Notes: generated from the sequence alone by a model not told the origin. DNA of 64,000 nt from Alkaliphilus flagellatus (GCF_018919215.1 NZ_JAHLQK010000002.1:186001-250000), one strand, 5' to 3'. Shown: positions 35,265 to 44,796, numbered from the stretch's first letter. A program made the numbers and translations.

Positions 35265-37166
35265 TTATCTTAATCCTTTGATAATTGTTTTATTATAATT
35301 TCTTGAAACAAATATATATCCAATGCTTTGTAATAAAAGAAATACTACAAAGCAAATAATTGCAACTATAAAATATGAGCCACCAGTTATATTGCTAAGT
35401 GCAGCTGCACCTATAAAAAGAAATACGGAAGCTACTATAAAGGGAACAAACATCAGTATGGCAAGATTTTGGAAAATTATTTTAGATAAATCTTTCTGAG
35501 AAAGCCCTATTTTAGTTATACTTCTGAATTTTGTTGTTTCTTTTTCTTTTTCAGTAATAAGTCTAAAATAGATCATGCTTGAAGCGGCTAATACAAAAAT
35601 CACACTGATAACAAACCCTATATATAGCATCAGATTCTTAACAATTTTTTCGGTTTCGTATAGTTCTCCTGCAGAGAAAAAGCCAACGGGATTCTGTCCA
35701 TTGTCTGTGACAACATCTTTTAAACTTTGAGCTGTTTCAAGGTCTTCTTTCCAATATGCAACATTATAAGCAAATATGCTATTTACTTGAAAGCCTTCGT
35801 ATTCAATATCTTTGTATATGTTATCATTTATTACACATACAGTGTTAAAAAAGCCCTCAGGAGTTATAGGATTATCACCTTTGCCTACGACCATAGGTTT
35901 TATTCCTAAGTCTTTGAAAATAGCATTTATAGTTAAGTTATTTTCAATATTAAAATTTGCTTGCTTTACTCCTCTTATAATGTAAATCTGATTTTTTTCA
36001 AGGGATACGGGGATTTCATTTACTGCATGTGCTATTTTATTATAATCGCTTTCCGAAATGACAGCAGCACGAGAGTTTTCTTTGTTTAGTAGATTAAAAT
36101 AATAGTTCTCATATCCAATTTGATTGCTTAGTGTGTTCTCAAGCAATTCAACATTTTGTGCTCTCTTTTCATTATTTTCTTCAGAAATATAAATATAACT
36201 AAAAGGATAAGCTTTTTTTACATTAGGTTCCACATCTGCCTGAGCAGTATAAAGCATAGAAATTGCAGAAAATGCTCCAGTTAAAAGTATAGTTACTAGA
36301 AACATCATATTAACATTTATTTTAAGCTTTGACTTAAAATCTGAACCAAGAATCATATTAGTTTTTCTATGGTAGAGCTTGCTTTTTTGAAATATACTTA
36401 ATATGCCCCTAGAAATTACAGAAAATAAAAAATACAGCGATATAAGAACAAGAACAAGAAATACAGGAGCTCCAATATCTGAAGATAAAAGTGTTTCTAT
36501 AATTTTCAATTTATTATTAAATACACTAGAAACTAAAAGAAATAGTGTAAATATAGTGCCAATTATCATGAAAAGGGGTGAAAACTTAAGATTGCTTTCA
36601 TCTGTTTTGTCTGATTTTATCATAGATATTACCTTGTTTCTTCGAATGAATCGAGGTGATATTGTAGAAATTAGAAAAAACATTATCAGAAACATTCCAA
36701 GTGTAAGCAATATTGCTTTAGCAGGGAAATACATTTCAAAGCCGCTAACATTCATTATTGTTCTAGATAACATCAATGTTAAAGGAGAAAAAACAAGTCC
36801 TAAAATAATTGCACATAGAATTGCCATAATACCTATAAACATATTTTCTGTAAAAACTATTTTGTTAACCTGCTTTTTAGATGCTCCCGTTATCATAAAT
36901 AGTCCTATTGTTTTTTTTCGTGCTTTCATAAATGAACTGACAGAATAAGAAATAAACATAAACGAGAAAATATATACAAGGATACTTCCTGCCATAAGTG
37001 CCATAAACAAAGTTGAACCACTTTGAATTACAGATAAGTCTGGATGAAATATTGAAACTGCAAAACAAAAGAACATAAAAACAGAAAACAGACTACTTAA
37101 AAAGTAAGCAAGATATGTCCATTTATCTCTTAGTACATTGTTGAGAGCAAGCCTATTTAAAGTCAT
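35265..37166 (-). CDS. bceB: BceB-type ABC permease (antimicrobial-peptide detoxification)
   Basis: 633 aa. Ten predicted membrane segments, with an extracellular domain of ~200 residues between helices VII and VIII (about 305-500) as in BceB, and FtsX-like folds at each end. It pairs with the ATPase encoded 14 bp overlapping upstream. BceAB modules both remove peptide antibiotics such as bacitracin from lipid-cycle intermediates and signal drug flux to a BceS kinase, which is present here too. The exact antibiotic is unknown. Confidence 0.88.
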   Translation of the reverse strand: MTLNRLALNNVLRDKWTYLAYFLSSLFSVFMFFCFAVSIFHPDLSVIQSGSTLFMALMAGSILVYIFSFMFISYSVSSFMKARKKTIGLFMITGASKKQVNKIVFTENMFIGIMAILCAIILGLVFSPLTLMLSRTIMNVSGFEMYFPAKAILLTLGMFLIMFFLISTISPRFIRRNKVISMIKSDKTDESNLKFSPLFMIIGTIFTLFLLVSSVFNNKLKIIETLLSSDIGAPVFLVLVLISLYFLFSVISRGILSIFQKSKLYHRKTNMILGSDFKSKLKINVNMMFLVTILLTGAFSAISMLYTAQADVEPNVKKAYPFSYIYISEENNEKRAQNVELLENTLSNQIGYENYYFNLLNKENSRAAVISESDYNKIAHAVNEIPVSLEKNQIYIIRGVKQANFNIENNLTINAIFKDLGIKPMVVGKGDNPITPEGFFNTVCVINDNIYKDIEYEGFQVNSIFAYNVAYWKEDLETAQSLKDVVTDNGQNPVGFFSAGELYETEKIVKNLMLYIGFVISVIFVLAASSMIYFRLITEKEKETTKFRSITKIGLSQKDLSKIIFQNLAILMFVPFIVASVFLFIGAAALSNITGGSYFIVAIICFVVFLLLQSIGYIFVSRNYNKTIIKGLR

Positions 37167-37911
37167 CTACTCCACCTCCAAGAAAACTTAACATGTCCAT
37201 TATTTCCTTATAAAATACAACACGACTATCACCACAGTGAATTTCATTATATAATTCTCCGTCTTTAATAAAAACCACACGTTTACAGAAGCTTGCAACA
37301 TATGCATCATGTGTAACCATTAAAATAGATGTCCCTAATGTTTGGTTAATCGTTGTAAAAAGCTTCATTACATCCTTTGCTGCTTTAGAATCCAGGTTCC
37401 CTGTAGGTTCATCTGCAAGTAATATAGAAGGGTTGTGAATAATAGCTCTTGCAATGGCAACTCTTTGTGCTTGTCCTCCTGAAATTTCAAAGGTTCTTTT
37501 TTTCAATAGCTTTGAAATTCCCAGAAGTTCAGTCACCTTATTTAATCGCTCTTTCATGGTTTTTTCAGGAACACTATCTAATGTAAGAGGAAGAATAATG
37601 TTTTCCTCTACTGTAAGTGTATTTACTAAGTTAAAATCCTGAAATACAAATCCCAACTCCTGTCTGCGAAATTTAGCAAGTTCATCATCATTTAGTTTAT
37701 GGGGCGCTTTTCCATTTATATTTATTTCTCCTTTTGTGGGGGTGTCAATTGTGGATATACAATTTAAAAATGTACTTTTACCACTACCTGATGGCCCCAT
37801 AATTGCCACAAACTCACCTTGCTCTAAGTTGAAATTAATGTTGTTAAGTGCGGTGAAATTAATTTTGCCAATATAAATTTTAGATAGATCTTTTATTTCT
37901 AATACATTCAT
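37153..37911 (-). CDS. bceA: BceA-type ABC ATPase
   Basis: 252 aa. Walker [11 protein letters not shown]-loop VFQDFNLVNTLTVEENI, signature ISGGQAQR, Walker B ILLADEPTGNLDS, H-loop VTHD: the MacB/LolD/BceA group. Upstream of and overlapping bceB. Ribosome site GGAGGAAA. Confidence 0.92.
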   Translation of the reverse strand: MNVLEIKDLSKIYIGKINFTALNNINFNLEQGEFVAIMGPSGSGKSTFLNCISTIDTPTKGEININGKAPHKLNDDELAKFRRQELGFVFQDFNLVNTLTVEENIILPLTLDSVPEKTMKERLNKVTELLGISKLLKKRTFEISGGQAQRVAIARAIIHNPSILLADEPTGNLDSKAAKDVMKLFTTINQTLGTSILMVTHDAYVASFCKRVVFIKDGELYNEIHCGDSRVVFYKEIMDMLSFLGGGVDDFK

Positions 37912-37924
37912 TAGTATTTCCTCC

Positions 37925-38323
37925 CTATTCTAGGTTATCTACGTATATCATTTCTTTATCATTTACAGTCAGCATTCCAAATTTAGTTACTTTTCCAGTT
38001 CTCACATTGTATACTAAGATGAACTCTAATACATCCTTAGGCTCTCCCTTAACATTACCTATTAAATAAATATCCTCAACGCCTTCTGTGCTCATAAGTC
38101 CATTGAATTGATTAGATGCACTTTCTTCAGCGATAGAAATATCAAAATCTTTTAGGTCTATTTCCTTATTAAAATATTTTTTAGCATATTCTTGGGTTGT
38201 TTTTTTCAGATATGATTTTAATTCTGTAGTTTCATCATTATTATTGCCATTATAATTCAGTGAGCATCCCATAAATGCAATTGTAAACACTATTAATATA
38301 AATACTGTTAAAATTTTTTTCAT
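37925..38323 (-). CDS. Small lipoprotein of the Bce operon
   Basis: 132 aa. Signal peptide with lipobox FMGC (Cys20), then a ~110-residue domain with YLKKTTQEYAKKYFNKEIDL and a C-terminal beta region. I do not recognise the family. It is first in the bceAB operon (13 bp before bceA) under the BceR-box promoter, so it probably helps detect or resist the same peptide at the membrane surface; such an accessory lipoprotein is not a standard Bce part. Confidence 0.75.
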   Translation of the reverse strand: MKKILTVFILIVFTIAFMGCSLNYNGNNNDETTELKSYLKKTTQEYAKKYFNKEIDLKDFDISIAEESASNQFNGLMSTEGVEDIYLIGNVKGEPKDVLEFILVYNVRTGKVTKFGMLTVNDKEMIYVDNLE

Positions 38324-38355
38324 GTTATAATCTCCTTTCCCTATTTGTTGTTTTC

Positions 38356-38419
38356 ATTATAGTATTTAAGCTAAAGTACATCAATTTACCTAACTTACAG
38401 TAACATTACATTTTTGTAA
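38356..38419 (-). promoter_or_regulatory. Promoter of lipoprotein-bceAB with BceR-like operator
   Basis: Minus strand: TTGATG (38384-38379), 17 bp, TATAAT (38361-38356). Just upstream lies TTACA-TTTT-TGTAA (38406-38419), which fits the TnACA-N4-TGTnA inverted repeat bound by BceR-type regulators, at an activator position above the -35. Confidence 0.72.
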
Positions 38420-38467
38420 TGAAAAAATTCGTCTGATGCTATTGCATCGACTCATGACGCACCCAAT

Positions 38468-38498
38468 TTAAAAGCTCAACCTCTAAATGAAGTTGAGC
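38468..38498 (-). terminator. Terminator of bceRS
   Basis: GCTCAAC...GTTGAGC with a T-run on the minus strand, directly after the kinase stop; it keeps bceRS and the transporter operon as separate units. Confidence 0.75.
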
Positions 38499-38503
38499 AA
38501 AGT

Positions 38504-39472
38504 CTAAAATTCAATATAAAATGTTGTTTTTTCATTTGGGGTTGAATCAACTGTAATTTTGTGAGATAGTAAATCGGTTATTTTCTTTACTATGTACAAA
38601 CCAACACCAGTTGATTCACCAAAGCCTCGGCCATTATCTCCCGTAAAAAACAAATCAAAAATTCTGTTAATATCACTTCTTTGAATACCTATACCTTCGT
38701 TTGTAATTTTAAGAATGAAGTTTTCATTTCTTTTATAGATTTCAAAGAAAACTAAGGTATCTTTTCTGCCATACTTAATCGCATTGTTTGCAATTTGATA
38801 AATAACACATTTCATCCATTTAGCATCTGTATACACATATACATTATCATCTATAGAAAGCTTGGGATATATAGATTTTGTAATAAAAAAATATTTAAGA
38901 TCATTTATAACATCACTGACAAGTTTTTTTAAATTAATTTTTTCTATTTTCAAATCATTACTAATATCATCTAAGCAAAGAAAGTTAAGGGTTTGCCAAA
39001 GGGTGTAGTCTAAGCGCTTGGTTTCCGCTGTGATTCTTTCGAAGTCCTTGCTATCTTCATTATTTTGAGCAATAAGATTTATAACAGAAATAGGAGTCTT
39101 CATTTGATGTACACTTTGGTTAATAAGTAATTTATACTCCTCTTGCTTACGACTTAGGTTTGATAATTTCGTATTATATAGTTTAAAATATTCATATAGA
39201 GTAATGTCAAAAGCATTTTCAAGAGAAGAAAATGAATTATGTATCAGTATATCTTCTAATGTTTCTGGAGTTGATGATAATTTTTTATATAGCCTATAAT
39301 TTGAAGCGTATCGATATATTAAAAAACAAACAAGCAAAAAAAAGCTTAGAAAAACAAAGTATCCAAAATTATTTTCAAGCTCCCCTAAAGTATTTAACAA
39401 AATTGAAAGTCCCCAAAATGTTGTTGAATACAGAAAAACAATCCATAAATTATCTTTTATAAACAGCTTCAT
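38504..39472 (-). CDS. bceS: BceS-type intramembrane-sensing histidine kinase
   Basis: 322 aa. Two membrane segments near the N-terminus (~13-30, ~36-54) with only a few residues between, the short-loop design of BceS-like kinases that sense through the BceAB transporter. H-box HQMKTPISVINL at ~120, N-box NNAIKYG, G-boxes GIGIQRSDI and GRGFGESTGVGLYI. Adjacent to the response-regulator gene without a gap. Confidence 0.9.
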   Translation of the reverse strand: MKLFIKDNLWIVFLYSTTFWGLSILLNTLGELENNFGYFVFLSFFLLVCFLIYRYASNYRLYKKLSSTPETLEDILIHNSFSSLENAFDITLYEYFKLYNTKLSNLSRKQEEYKLLINQSVHQMKTPISVINLIAQNNEDSKDFERITAETKRLDYTLWQTLNFLCLDDISNDLKIEKINLKKLVSDVINDLKYFFITKSIYPKLSIDDNVYVYTDAKWMKCVIYQIANNAIKYGRKDTLVFFEIYKRNENFILKITNEGIGIQRSDINRIFDLFFTGDNGRGFGESTGVGLYIVKKITDLLSHKITVDSTPNEKTTFYIEF

Positions 39473-40162
39473 TTATACCACCTCAACAAGCTTATACCCA
39501 ACGCCTCTAACCGCTTCAATTTCAAAATTTGTATCTACTTCTATGAGTTTTTTTCTTATTCTTGCTATGTTCACATTCAGTGTATTTTCTTCCACAAAGG
39601 TTTCATCATCCCAAATAGCTGTAAGTAGCTTTTGTCTACTTATTACCTTTGGGTAATTATCCATTAAAATTGATAAAAGTTCTACTTCTTTTTTTGTAAG
39701 AGTAGTTTTTTTAGTTTTATTTTCTAAAGTAAAGCTCTCACAAAATAGCTTTAAATCCCCTAAAGCTTTTGTTCTTTCTGTTTTTACTTCTGCATAGTCT
39801 CCATATGCTCTTCTTATATTGGCATTTATTTTCGATACAACTATTTCAAAAGAAAAAGGCTTTGTAATATAGTCATCTGCTCCATTATCCATTGCATATA
39901 TTTGTTCTAAATCTCCAGTTCTAGCAGAAATAAAGATAATCGGGCATTTTGATATATTTCTAATTTGTCTACACCAATAAAACCCATCAAACTTAGGAAG
40001 GTTAACATCAAGTAAAACAAGATTTGGATCATATTTTATAAATTCCGTGGTGATATCATCGAAGTTTGAGCATATCCAACATTCAAAACCATATTTTTCG
40101 ATATGCTTTTTTAAAAGTTCTGAAATAGATATATCATCTTCTACAATCATTATTCTGTACAT
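39473..40162 (-). CDS. bceR: BceR-type OmpR-family response regulator
   Basis: 229 aa from the ATG at 40162; the ORF could begin four codons earlier but that Met is fused to the AAAGGA ribosome site. Receiver with EDD, phospho-Asp in LLDVNLP and Lys in YITKPF; C-terminal winged helix (LTKKEVELLSILMDNYPKVISRQ). It should bind the TTACA-N4-TGTAA site before the bceAB operon. Confidence 0.92.
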   Translation of the reverse strand: MYRIMIVEDDISISELLKKHIEKYGFECWICSNFDDITTEFIKYDPNLVLLDVNLPKFDGFYWCRQIRNISKCPIIFISARTGDLEQIYAMDNGADDYITKPFSFEIVVSKINANIRRAYGDYAEVKTERTKALGDLKLFCESFTLENKTKKTTLTKKEVELLSILMDNYPKVISRQKLLTAIWDDETFVEENTLNVNIARIRKKLIEVDTNFEIEAVRGVGYKLVEVV

Positions 40163-40652
40163 GTTAAATATCATTCCTTTCGGGTACTTTTACTAAAAGT
40201 ACATAAATATTTCTATGAAATTTATTAAAACAAATATAAAATGTCAATGTATATACAAACTATTTCAATTTAATTATATTTTTAATATAAGATTTTGTTA
40301 ATATCATTTTATGTATAAAATAACATTATATCCTTTGACTAAAAAGGTATGCAAAAAGCATAGTATTATACAATGGTGAAATAGGGTATTATTTAGTTAA
40401 CAATTCAAATTTTCATGTAACTTAATATATTGAAAATACACGAGGTTAATTATCATAAAACTTAATAAATTTATAATTTATTAAGTATATATTTATTTAG
40501 GTCAATTTTCTAACTTTTAGCAGGATATTGCGATATTAAGAGAGAAGAGAAATATAAGATATTTAAGTCGATTATATTTATCTATCAATATAACTAACCA
40601 TATAAGAAAGGATAATGCAACTTTAACAGTTACATTATATAAGGTAAATAAC
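40163..40652. other. 490-bp intergenic region with SigH-like promoter
   Basis: Very A/T-rich. No gene is visible. At 40519-40547 AGCAGGATATT is followed after 11 bases by AGAGAAG; this resembles the Bacillus sigma-H consensus (RnAGGAwWW, N11-12, RnnGAAT) except for the last base. The same arrangement occurs at 46745-46773 before the NUDIX gene. Confidence 0.4.
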
Positions 40653-41297
40653 ATGAAAATTATTGATTTAACACATAAAATGCATGAATGTATGCCCGTA
40701 TTTCCAGGAACAGAGAAACCTATGTTTTTTCCCGCCAATACACTTGAAAAGGATGGATTTGCAGAAACAAAACTTTCTATGTACTCACATACAGGTACCC
40801 ATATAGACGCACCTAGTCATATGTTAAAGGAAGCAAATTCCCTTGCTCAACTGGAAATTAATCATTTTATAGGAAAGGCAATGGTTATTGATTTTACACA
40901 TATTGATAATAAGGAAATATCTAAAGAATACCTATTAAAATATGCAAGTAAGCTTGAGGACTTAGATTATGTCTTGTTAATGACAGGATGGAGTAAATAT
41001 TGGAATAGTGACAAGTATTTTGGTGATTTTCCCTTTCTCACAGAAGAAGCGGCAGAATGGTTGACTAGCTTTAATTTAAAAGGTATTGGTATTGATGCAA
41101 TATCTATTGATGATATGAAAACTACTACTTTTCCAATACATCATAAATTATTTAAACATAACATGATTGTAATTGAAAATCTGACAAATCTAGAGCTAAT
41201 AAATAAGGAAGAAAGCTTTATTTTTTCATGCTTGCCTTTAAAGTATGAAAATGCTGATGGATCACCAGTTCGAGCAATTGCTATATTATCATTATAA
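40653..41297 (+). CDS. Cyclase-family metal hydrolase (KynB/isatin hydrolase-like)
   Basis: 214 aa. Conserved HTGTHIDAPSHM (metal-binding His/Asp set), N-terminal DLTHKMHECMPVFPG and C-terminal PIHHKLF identify the cyclase/arylformamidase fold, a Mn- or Zn-dependent amide or lactam hydrolase. Kynurenine formamidase is the best known member, but this family is broad and there are no tryptophan-pathway genes near it. Likely single gene with a terminator at 41363-41407. Confidence 0.85.
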   Translation: MKIIDLTHKMHECMPVFPGTEKPMFFPANTLEKDGFAETKLSMYSHTGTHIDAPSHMLKEANSLAQLEINHFIGKAMVIDFTHIDNKEISKEYLLKYASKLEDLDYVLLMTGWSKYWNSDKYFGDFPFLTEEAAEWLTSFNLKGIGIDAISIDDMKTTTFPIHHKLFKHNMIVIENLTNLELINKEESFIFSCLPLKYENADGSPVRAIAILSL

Positions 41298-41362
41298 TAT
41301 CAAATATAAGTTATGTGGTTTAGCATTAATGTTAAGGCATGTTTAAAAAACACTGCAAATAT

Positions 41363-41407
41363 AAACAATAGATAGGCTAAGGAAATAGCTAATCTATTGT
41401 TTTTTTA
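41363..41407 (+). terminator. Terminator of cyclase-family gene
   Basis: AAACAATAGAT...ATCTATTGTTT stem followed by a T-run. Confidence 0.8.
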
Positions 41408-41439
41408 TATAAAAAATATTAGTCTAGGGCACAGGGTAG

Positions 41440-41751
41440 CTATTTAGACTTTACAAGTTTAGCAGGTATTTCTGGCGGTGGCGCTGGAGGACCAGCTAGA
41501 GGATGCCTAGGGGCATGAACTATAGTAATGCTGTTTAATATAACTTCTTTTTCAATCAACTTTTGGCTTTCATCATACTTTTCTCTGATTTCTGCCCGTG
41601 GAACTACTACTGTTACTTCATGGGGAATTCCCTTGTCTGTTATTCTATTCATCTTTATATATAAGTCTTCAAGTTTTAATTCAATACAATCACATTGAGA
41701 CTTTGCTTTTCTGCATAAAATAAACTTAGATAATATAGATTGAATGGACAT
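41440..41751 (-). CDS. Hypothetical protein with proline-rich C-terminus
   Basis: 103 aa. A strong GGGAGGAAA site before the ATG supports translation. The N-terminus has three Cys (CRKAKSQCDC), the middle is charged with beta propensity, and the tail is HPLAGPPAPPPEIPAKLVK. No membrane segment. I do not recognise the family; the neighbouring AraC gene on the same strand may be co-transcribed. Confidence 0.65.
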   Translation of the reverse strand: MSIQSILSKFILCRKAKSQCDCIELKLEDLYIKMNRITDKGIPHEVTVVVPRAEIREKYDESQKLIEKEVILNSITIVHAPRHPLAGPPAPPPEIPAKLVKSK

Positions 41752-41820
41752 AAAATTTCCTCCCTCCTATATGTACATTATTCAGCTAATATAGATTAGG
41801 TGAGGGATAAGTATAGACAA

Positions 41821-42282
41821 TTAAACGGGCATATTCCTATATTTAAGTGGAGTAATACCAGTTAACCTCTTGAAAGACATGTTATAATAATTTTGATTAT
41901 TATATCCAACAGATAGTGCCACTTCTAATACAGATAAATTTGTATTTAAGAGTAAGCTCTTACTTTTTTCTATTCTAACCTCATTTAGGAACCTTGAATA
42001 GGTTTTGCCAGTTTCTTTTTTAAATAAGTCACAAAAATAGCATTTATTGAGGTTTAAATAGCTGGATATATAGTCTAAACTTAAATCTTTATGATAATTA
42101 TTTTTAGTATAATCCATCGCTTTTCTGATATGAAAATTATAGATTTCCTTACTATGAGATGTATGTAGGCTCATTAGATAAGCTTCCTTTCGAGCAGATA
42201 AAATATTTGAAGAAACTTCATCAGTGAAATTCCAGTTATATTTATACTGATATTTAGATACTGAGTTATGCAATTTTCTCAT
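41821..42282 (-). CDS. Short AraC-family regulator
   Basis: 153 aa. Only ~45 residues precede a complete AraC helix-turn-helix pair (LDYISSYLNLNKCYFCDLFKKETG; VALSVGYNNQNYYNMSFKRLTG), so it lacks a full sensor domain and may be a naturally small or N-terminally shortened member. It is divergent from the YclNOPQ-like importer and shares its control region; both promoters carry Fur-type boxes, which suggests an iron-regulated activator of that importer. Confidence 0.82.
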   Translation of the reverse strand: MRKLHNSVSKYQYKYNWNFTDEVSSNILSARKEAYLMSLHTSHSKEIYNFHIRKAMDYTKNNYHKDLSLDYISSYLNLNKCYFCDLFKKETGKTYSRFLNEVRIEKSKSLLLNTNLSVLEVALSVGYNNQNYYNMSFKRLTGITPLKYRNMPV

Positions 42283-42318
42283 GGAATTAGTTCATCAGTA
42301 ATAAGGATAAAAATAAAT

Positions 42319-42355
42319 AAACCTAAATATAGTTATAAAAACCTAAATATAGTTA
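42319..42355. repeat. Tandem 17-bp direct repeat, period 20
   Basis: AAACCTAAATATAGTTA occurs twice, 20 bp apart, between the AraC start codon and its Fur-type box. Same-face spacing (two helical turns) suits AraC-type protein binding, possibly autoregulation. Confidence 0.6.
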
Positions 42356-42392
42356 AGATTTTCAAAAGATTAAATGATAAACTTCCATTGAG

Positions 42393-42456
42393 TGAAAATG
42401 ATTATCAAATTCATGTTTGTTGAATAATTATATCAGCTTCTATTGAATTATGTCAA
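42393..42456 (-). promoter_or_regulatory. Fur-boxed promoter of short AraC gene
   Basis: Minus strand: TTGACA (42456-42451), 18 bp, TATAAT (42432-42427), then the 7-1-7 box TGAAAAT-G-ATTATCA (42393-42407) about 20 bp downstream. One mismatch from TGATAAT-N-ATTATCA. Confidence 0.7.
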
Positions 42457-42533
42457 ATGAACATAGAATATAAGCTCAGGTATACCGATAAGTGATATTA
42501 AATAACGATGTTTGTCCTATAAGGTAAAAGTAG

Positions 42534-42595
42534 TTGACAATGTTTTCTTGATTTGGTACAATTAATCAAAATGTTGAAATTGATAATCAATATCA
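42534..42595 (+). promoter_or_regulatory. Fur-boxed promoter of YclNOPQ-like operon
   Basis: TTGACA, 17 bp, TACAAT (42557-42562), followed by the 7-1-7 box TGATAAT-C-AATATCA (42581-42595). It mirrors the divergent promoter's layout, so both directions should be repressed by iron-loaded Fur. Confidence 0.72.
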
Positions 42596-42740
42596 TTAAA
42601 TTTGTGTTATTGTTACTGTGCACTGTAGTGAAATAGATAGGGTTATTATTTAAGTCACGCATAAAAATATAACATAGATATTAATTTTATCAATTCAATA
42701 ATTTGCTTGTCTATCAAGCTTATATACAAGGAGGATATGT

Positions 42741-43763
42741 ATGAAAAAATCTAAATTTTTTAAATTAACTATGCTTATGATGGCTTTTGCTTTAATGTTG
42801 ACAGCTTGCTCAAATCCAAGTAATGAAGCTGTTAAGCCTGAAACGAACCAGCCAGAAAATGAGCCTGCTGAAGTTTTAACGGTTGAAATCACTGATGTTC
42901 ATGGAACTGTTACTGTCCCTGTAAATCCAAAGAATGTAGTTGCACTAGATAATAGAACTTTTGAAACTTTAGCTGATTGGGGAATTGAATTAGCGGCTGT
43001 TCCAAAGCCTGTAATGCCTGCGGATTCACCATATGTAAGTGATAAGTCAGTTCAAGATATTGGAAGTCATGGTGAACCAAATCTGGAAGTTATAGCAGCT
43101 GTAGACCCTGAACTTGTAATTATTGGGCAAAGATTTGCTAAATATTATGAGGAAATAAAAAAATTAGTACCAAATGCAGCTGTTATTGATCTTAATTTTG
43201 ATGTTTCTAAGGAAACTGATACACCTGGAAAAAACTTAGTAAATGGACTTAAGAATTCTACAATCGCTTTGGGACAAATTTTCGATAAAAATAAAGAGGC
43301 TGAACAATTGGTAGCTGATTTTGATCAAGCGATCAAAGATGCTAAGTCTGCATATAATGGAACAGATACAGTTATGGGTGTTGTAGTTTCTGGTGGGAAC
43401 ATAGGTTTTTCAGCGCCTCATTCTGGACGTGTTTGGGGACCAATGTATGAAATTTTTGGATGGATTCCAGCATTAGAAGTTGGTGGTGCTACTTCAGATC
43501 ATCAAGGTGATGATATTTCTGTTGAAGCTATTGCACAAAGTAATCCTGATTGGATTTTCGTACTAGATCGTGATGCTGCAGTATCTTCTGTAACCGATGC
43601 AGTTCCTGCTCAGGATGTTATAGATAATTCACCTGCACTTAAAAACACAACTGCTGTTTCTGAAGGAAATATAATTTATGCACCAAATGATACTTACACA
43701 AATGAATCAATACAAACTTATCTAGAGTTATTTGAAGAACTTGCAAATGCTTTAGCTAAGTAG
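42741..43763 (+). CDS. Siderophore-binding lipoprotein (YclQ/CeuE-like)
   Basis: 340 aa. Lipobox LTAC (Cys23), then a class III binding fold: VTVPVNPKNVVALDNRTFETLADWGI, QDIGSHGEPNLEVIAAVDPELVIIG. Resembles the YclQ/FatB/CeuE group, which binds petrobactin or other catecholate siderophores. It differs from the FhuD-like proteins of the first island. First gene of a Fur-type operon with two permeases and an ATPase. Confidence 0.9.
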   Translation: MKKSKFFKLTMLMMAFALMLTACSNPSNEAVKPETNQPENEPAEVLTVEITDVHGTVTVPVNPKNVVALDNRTFETLADWGIELAAVPKPVMPADSPYVSDKSVQDIGSHGEPNLEVIAAVDPELVIIGQRFAKYYEEIKKLVPNAAVIDLNFDVSKETDTPGKNLVNGLKNSTIALGQIFDKNKEAEQLVADFDQAIKDAKSAYNGTDTVMGVVVSGGNIGFSAPHSGRVWGPMYEIFGWIPALEVGGATSDHQGDDISVEAIAQSNPDWIFVLDRDAAVSSVTDAVPAQDVIDNSPALKNTTAVSEGNIIYAPNDTYTNESIQTYLELFEELANALAK

Positions 43764-43782
43764 TATAAAGGAGTAAAATATA

Positions 43783-44796
43783 GTGCAAAAAAATACAATA
43801 CAAAAAATTACAGGGTCTGAGAATTCTCAGACCCAATGTTACAATCACAATAAAATATGGACAAAGCCTTTTATATTAGCGATTATAGCTGTCATTATTT
43901 TAGGTGTTATATCACTGTTTACTGGAGTTTATGATATACGTGGCCAAGAGGATGGCATAAATATGTTCTTCATAACTCGTGTTCCAAGAACTGCTGCACT
44001 AATGCTTACTGGAGCTGCAATGTCAATGTCAGGTCTGGTAATGCAACTTATTACACAGAATCGTTTAGTCGAACCTACTACAACAGGAACTATTGAGTGG
44101 GCAGGTTTGGGACTTATTCTTGTTTATTTATTATTTCCTGCACCAACTTTAGTTCTAAGAATGACTGGTGCAATCCTTTTTTCTTTTATAGGAACTATGA
44201 TTTACTTTTTATTTTTAAGAAGAGTTAAACTTCGTTCGTCTTTAATTGTCCCAATCATTGGGATTATGCTTGGAGCGGTCATTTCTGCAATTTCCACTTT
44301 TGTTGGACTGGCTTTTCAAATGAAGCAAAATATTGAAACTTGGTTTGTAGGCTCTTTTGCATCGGTTCTAATTGGAAAATATGAATATTTATGGTTAATT
44401 GTTATAGTTACTTTTCTTATTTTTATTTATGCTGATAGATTGACTTTAGCTGGACTAGGGGAAGATGTTGCAACAAGTCTTGGAGTAAATTATAGCAAGA
44501 TCGTTCTTTTTGGTACTGGTCTTATTTCTTTTGCAGTTGGAATTGTTGCCGCTGTTATTGGGAACTTACCTTTTTTAGGTTTAATTGTACCAAATATTGT
44601 TTCAATGTATAGAGGAGATGATCTTAGGAGCAATTTACCTTGGGTATGTGTGTTAGGCATGGGTACTATAACTGTTTGTGACATAATTTCTAGAACAATT
44701 ATAATGCCTTTTGAAGTGCCTGTCTCTTTAATACTTGGAACAGTGGGGTCGGTCGTATTTATTGTTATTTTATCGAAACAAAGGAGGCTAAGATGA
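43783..44796 (+). CDS. FecCD-family siderophore permease (YclN-like)
   Basis: 337 aa, polytopic. FITRVPRTAALMLTGAAMSMSGLVMQ near residue 70 and LPFLGLIVPNIVSMYRGDD near 265 are FecCD hallmarks. GTG start at 43783 with AAAGGAG. It overlaps the next permease by 4 bp (ATGA). Confidence 0.92.
   Translation: MQKNTIQKITGSENSQTQCYNHNKIWTKPFILAIIAVIILGVISLFTGVYDIRGQEDGINMFFITRVPRTAALMLTGAAMSMSGLVMQLITQNRLVEPTTTGTIEWAGLGLILVYLLFPAPTLVLRMTGAILFSFIGTMIYFLFLRRVKLRSSLIVPIIGIMLGAVISAISTFVGLAFQMKQNIETWFVGSFASVLIGKYEYLWLIVIVTFLIFIYADRLTLAGLGEDVATSLGVNYSKIVLFGTGLISFAVGIVAAVIGNLPFLGLIVPNIVSMYRGDDLRSNLPWVCVLGMGTITVCDIISRTIIMPFEVPVSLILGTVGSVVFIVILSKQRRLR

Noticed and set aside
35727-36948. Plus-strand ORFs inside bceB (35727-35909, 36403-36948)
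   Set aside because: Antisense to the intact BceB gene; no motifs or initiation signals.
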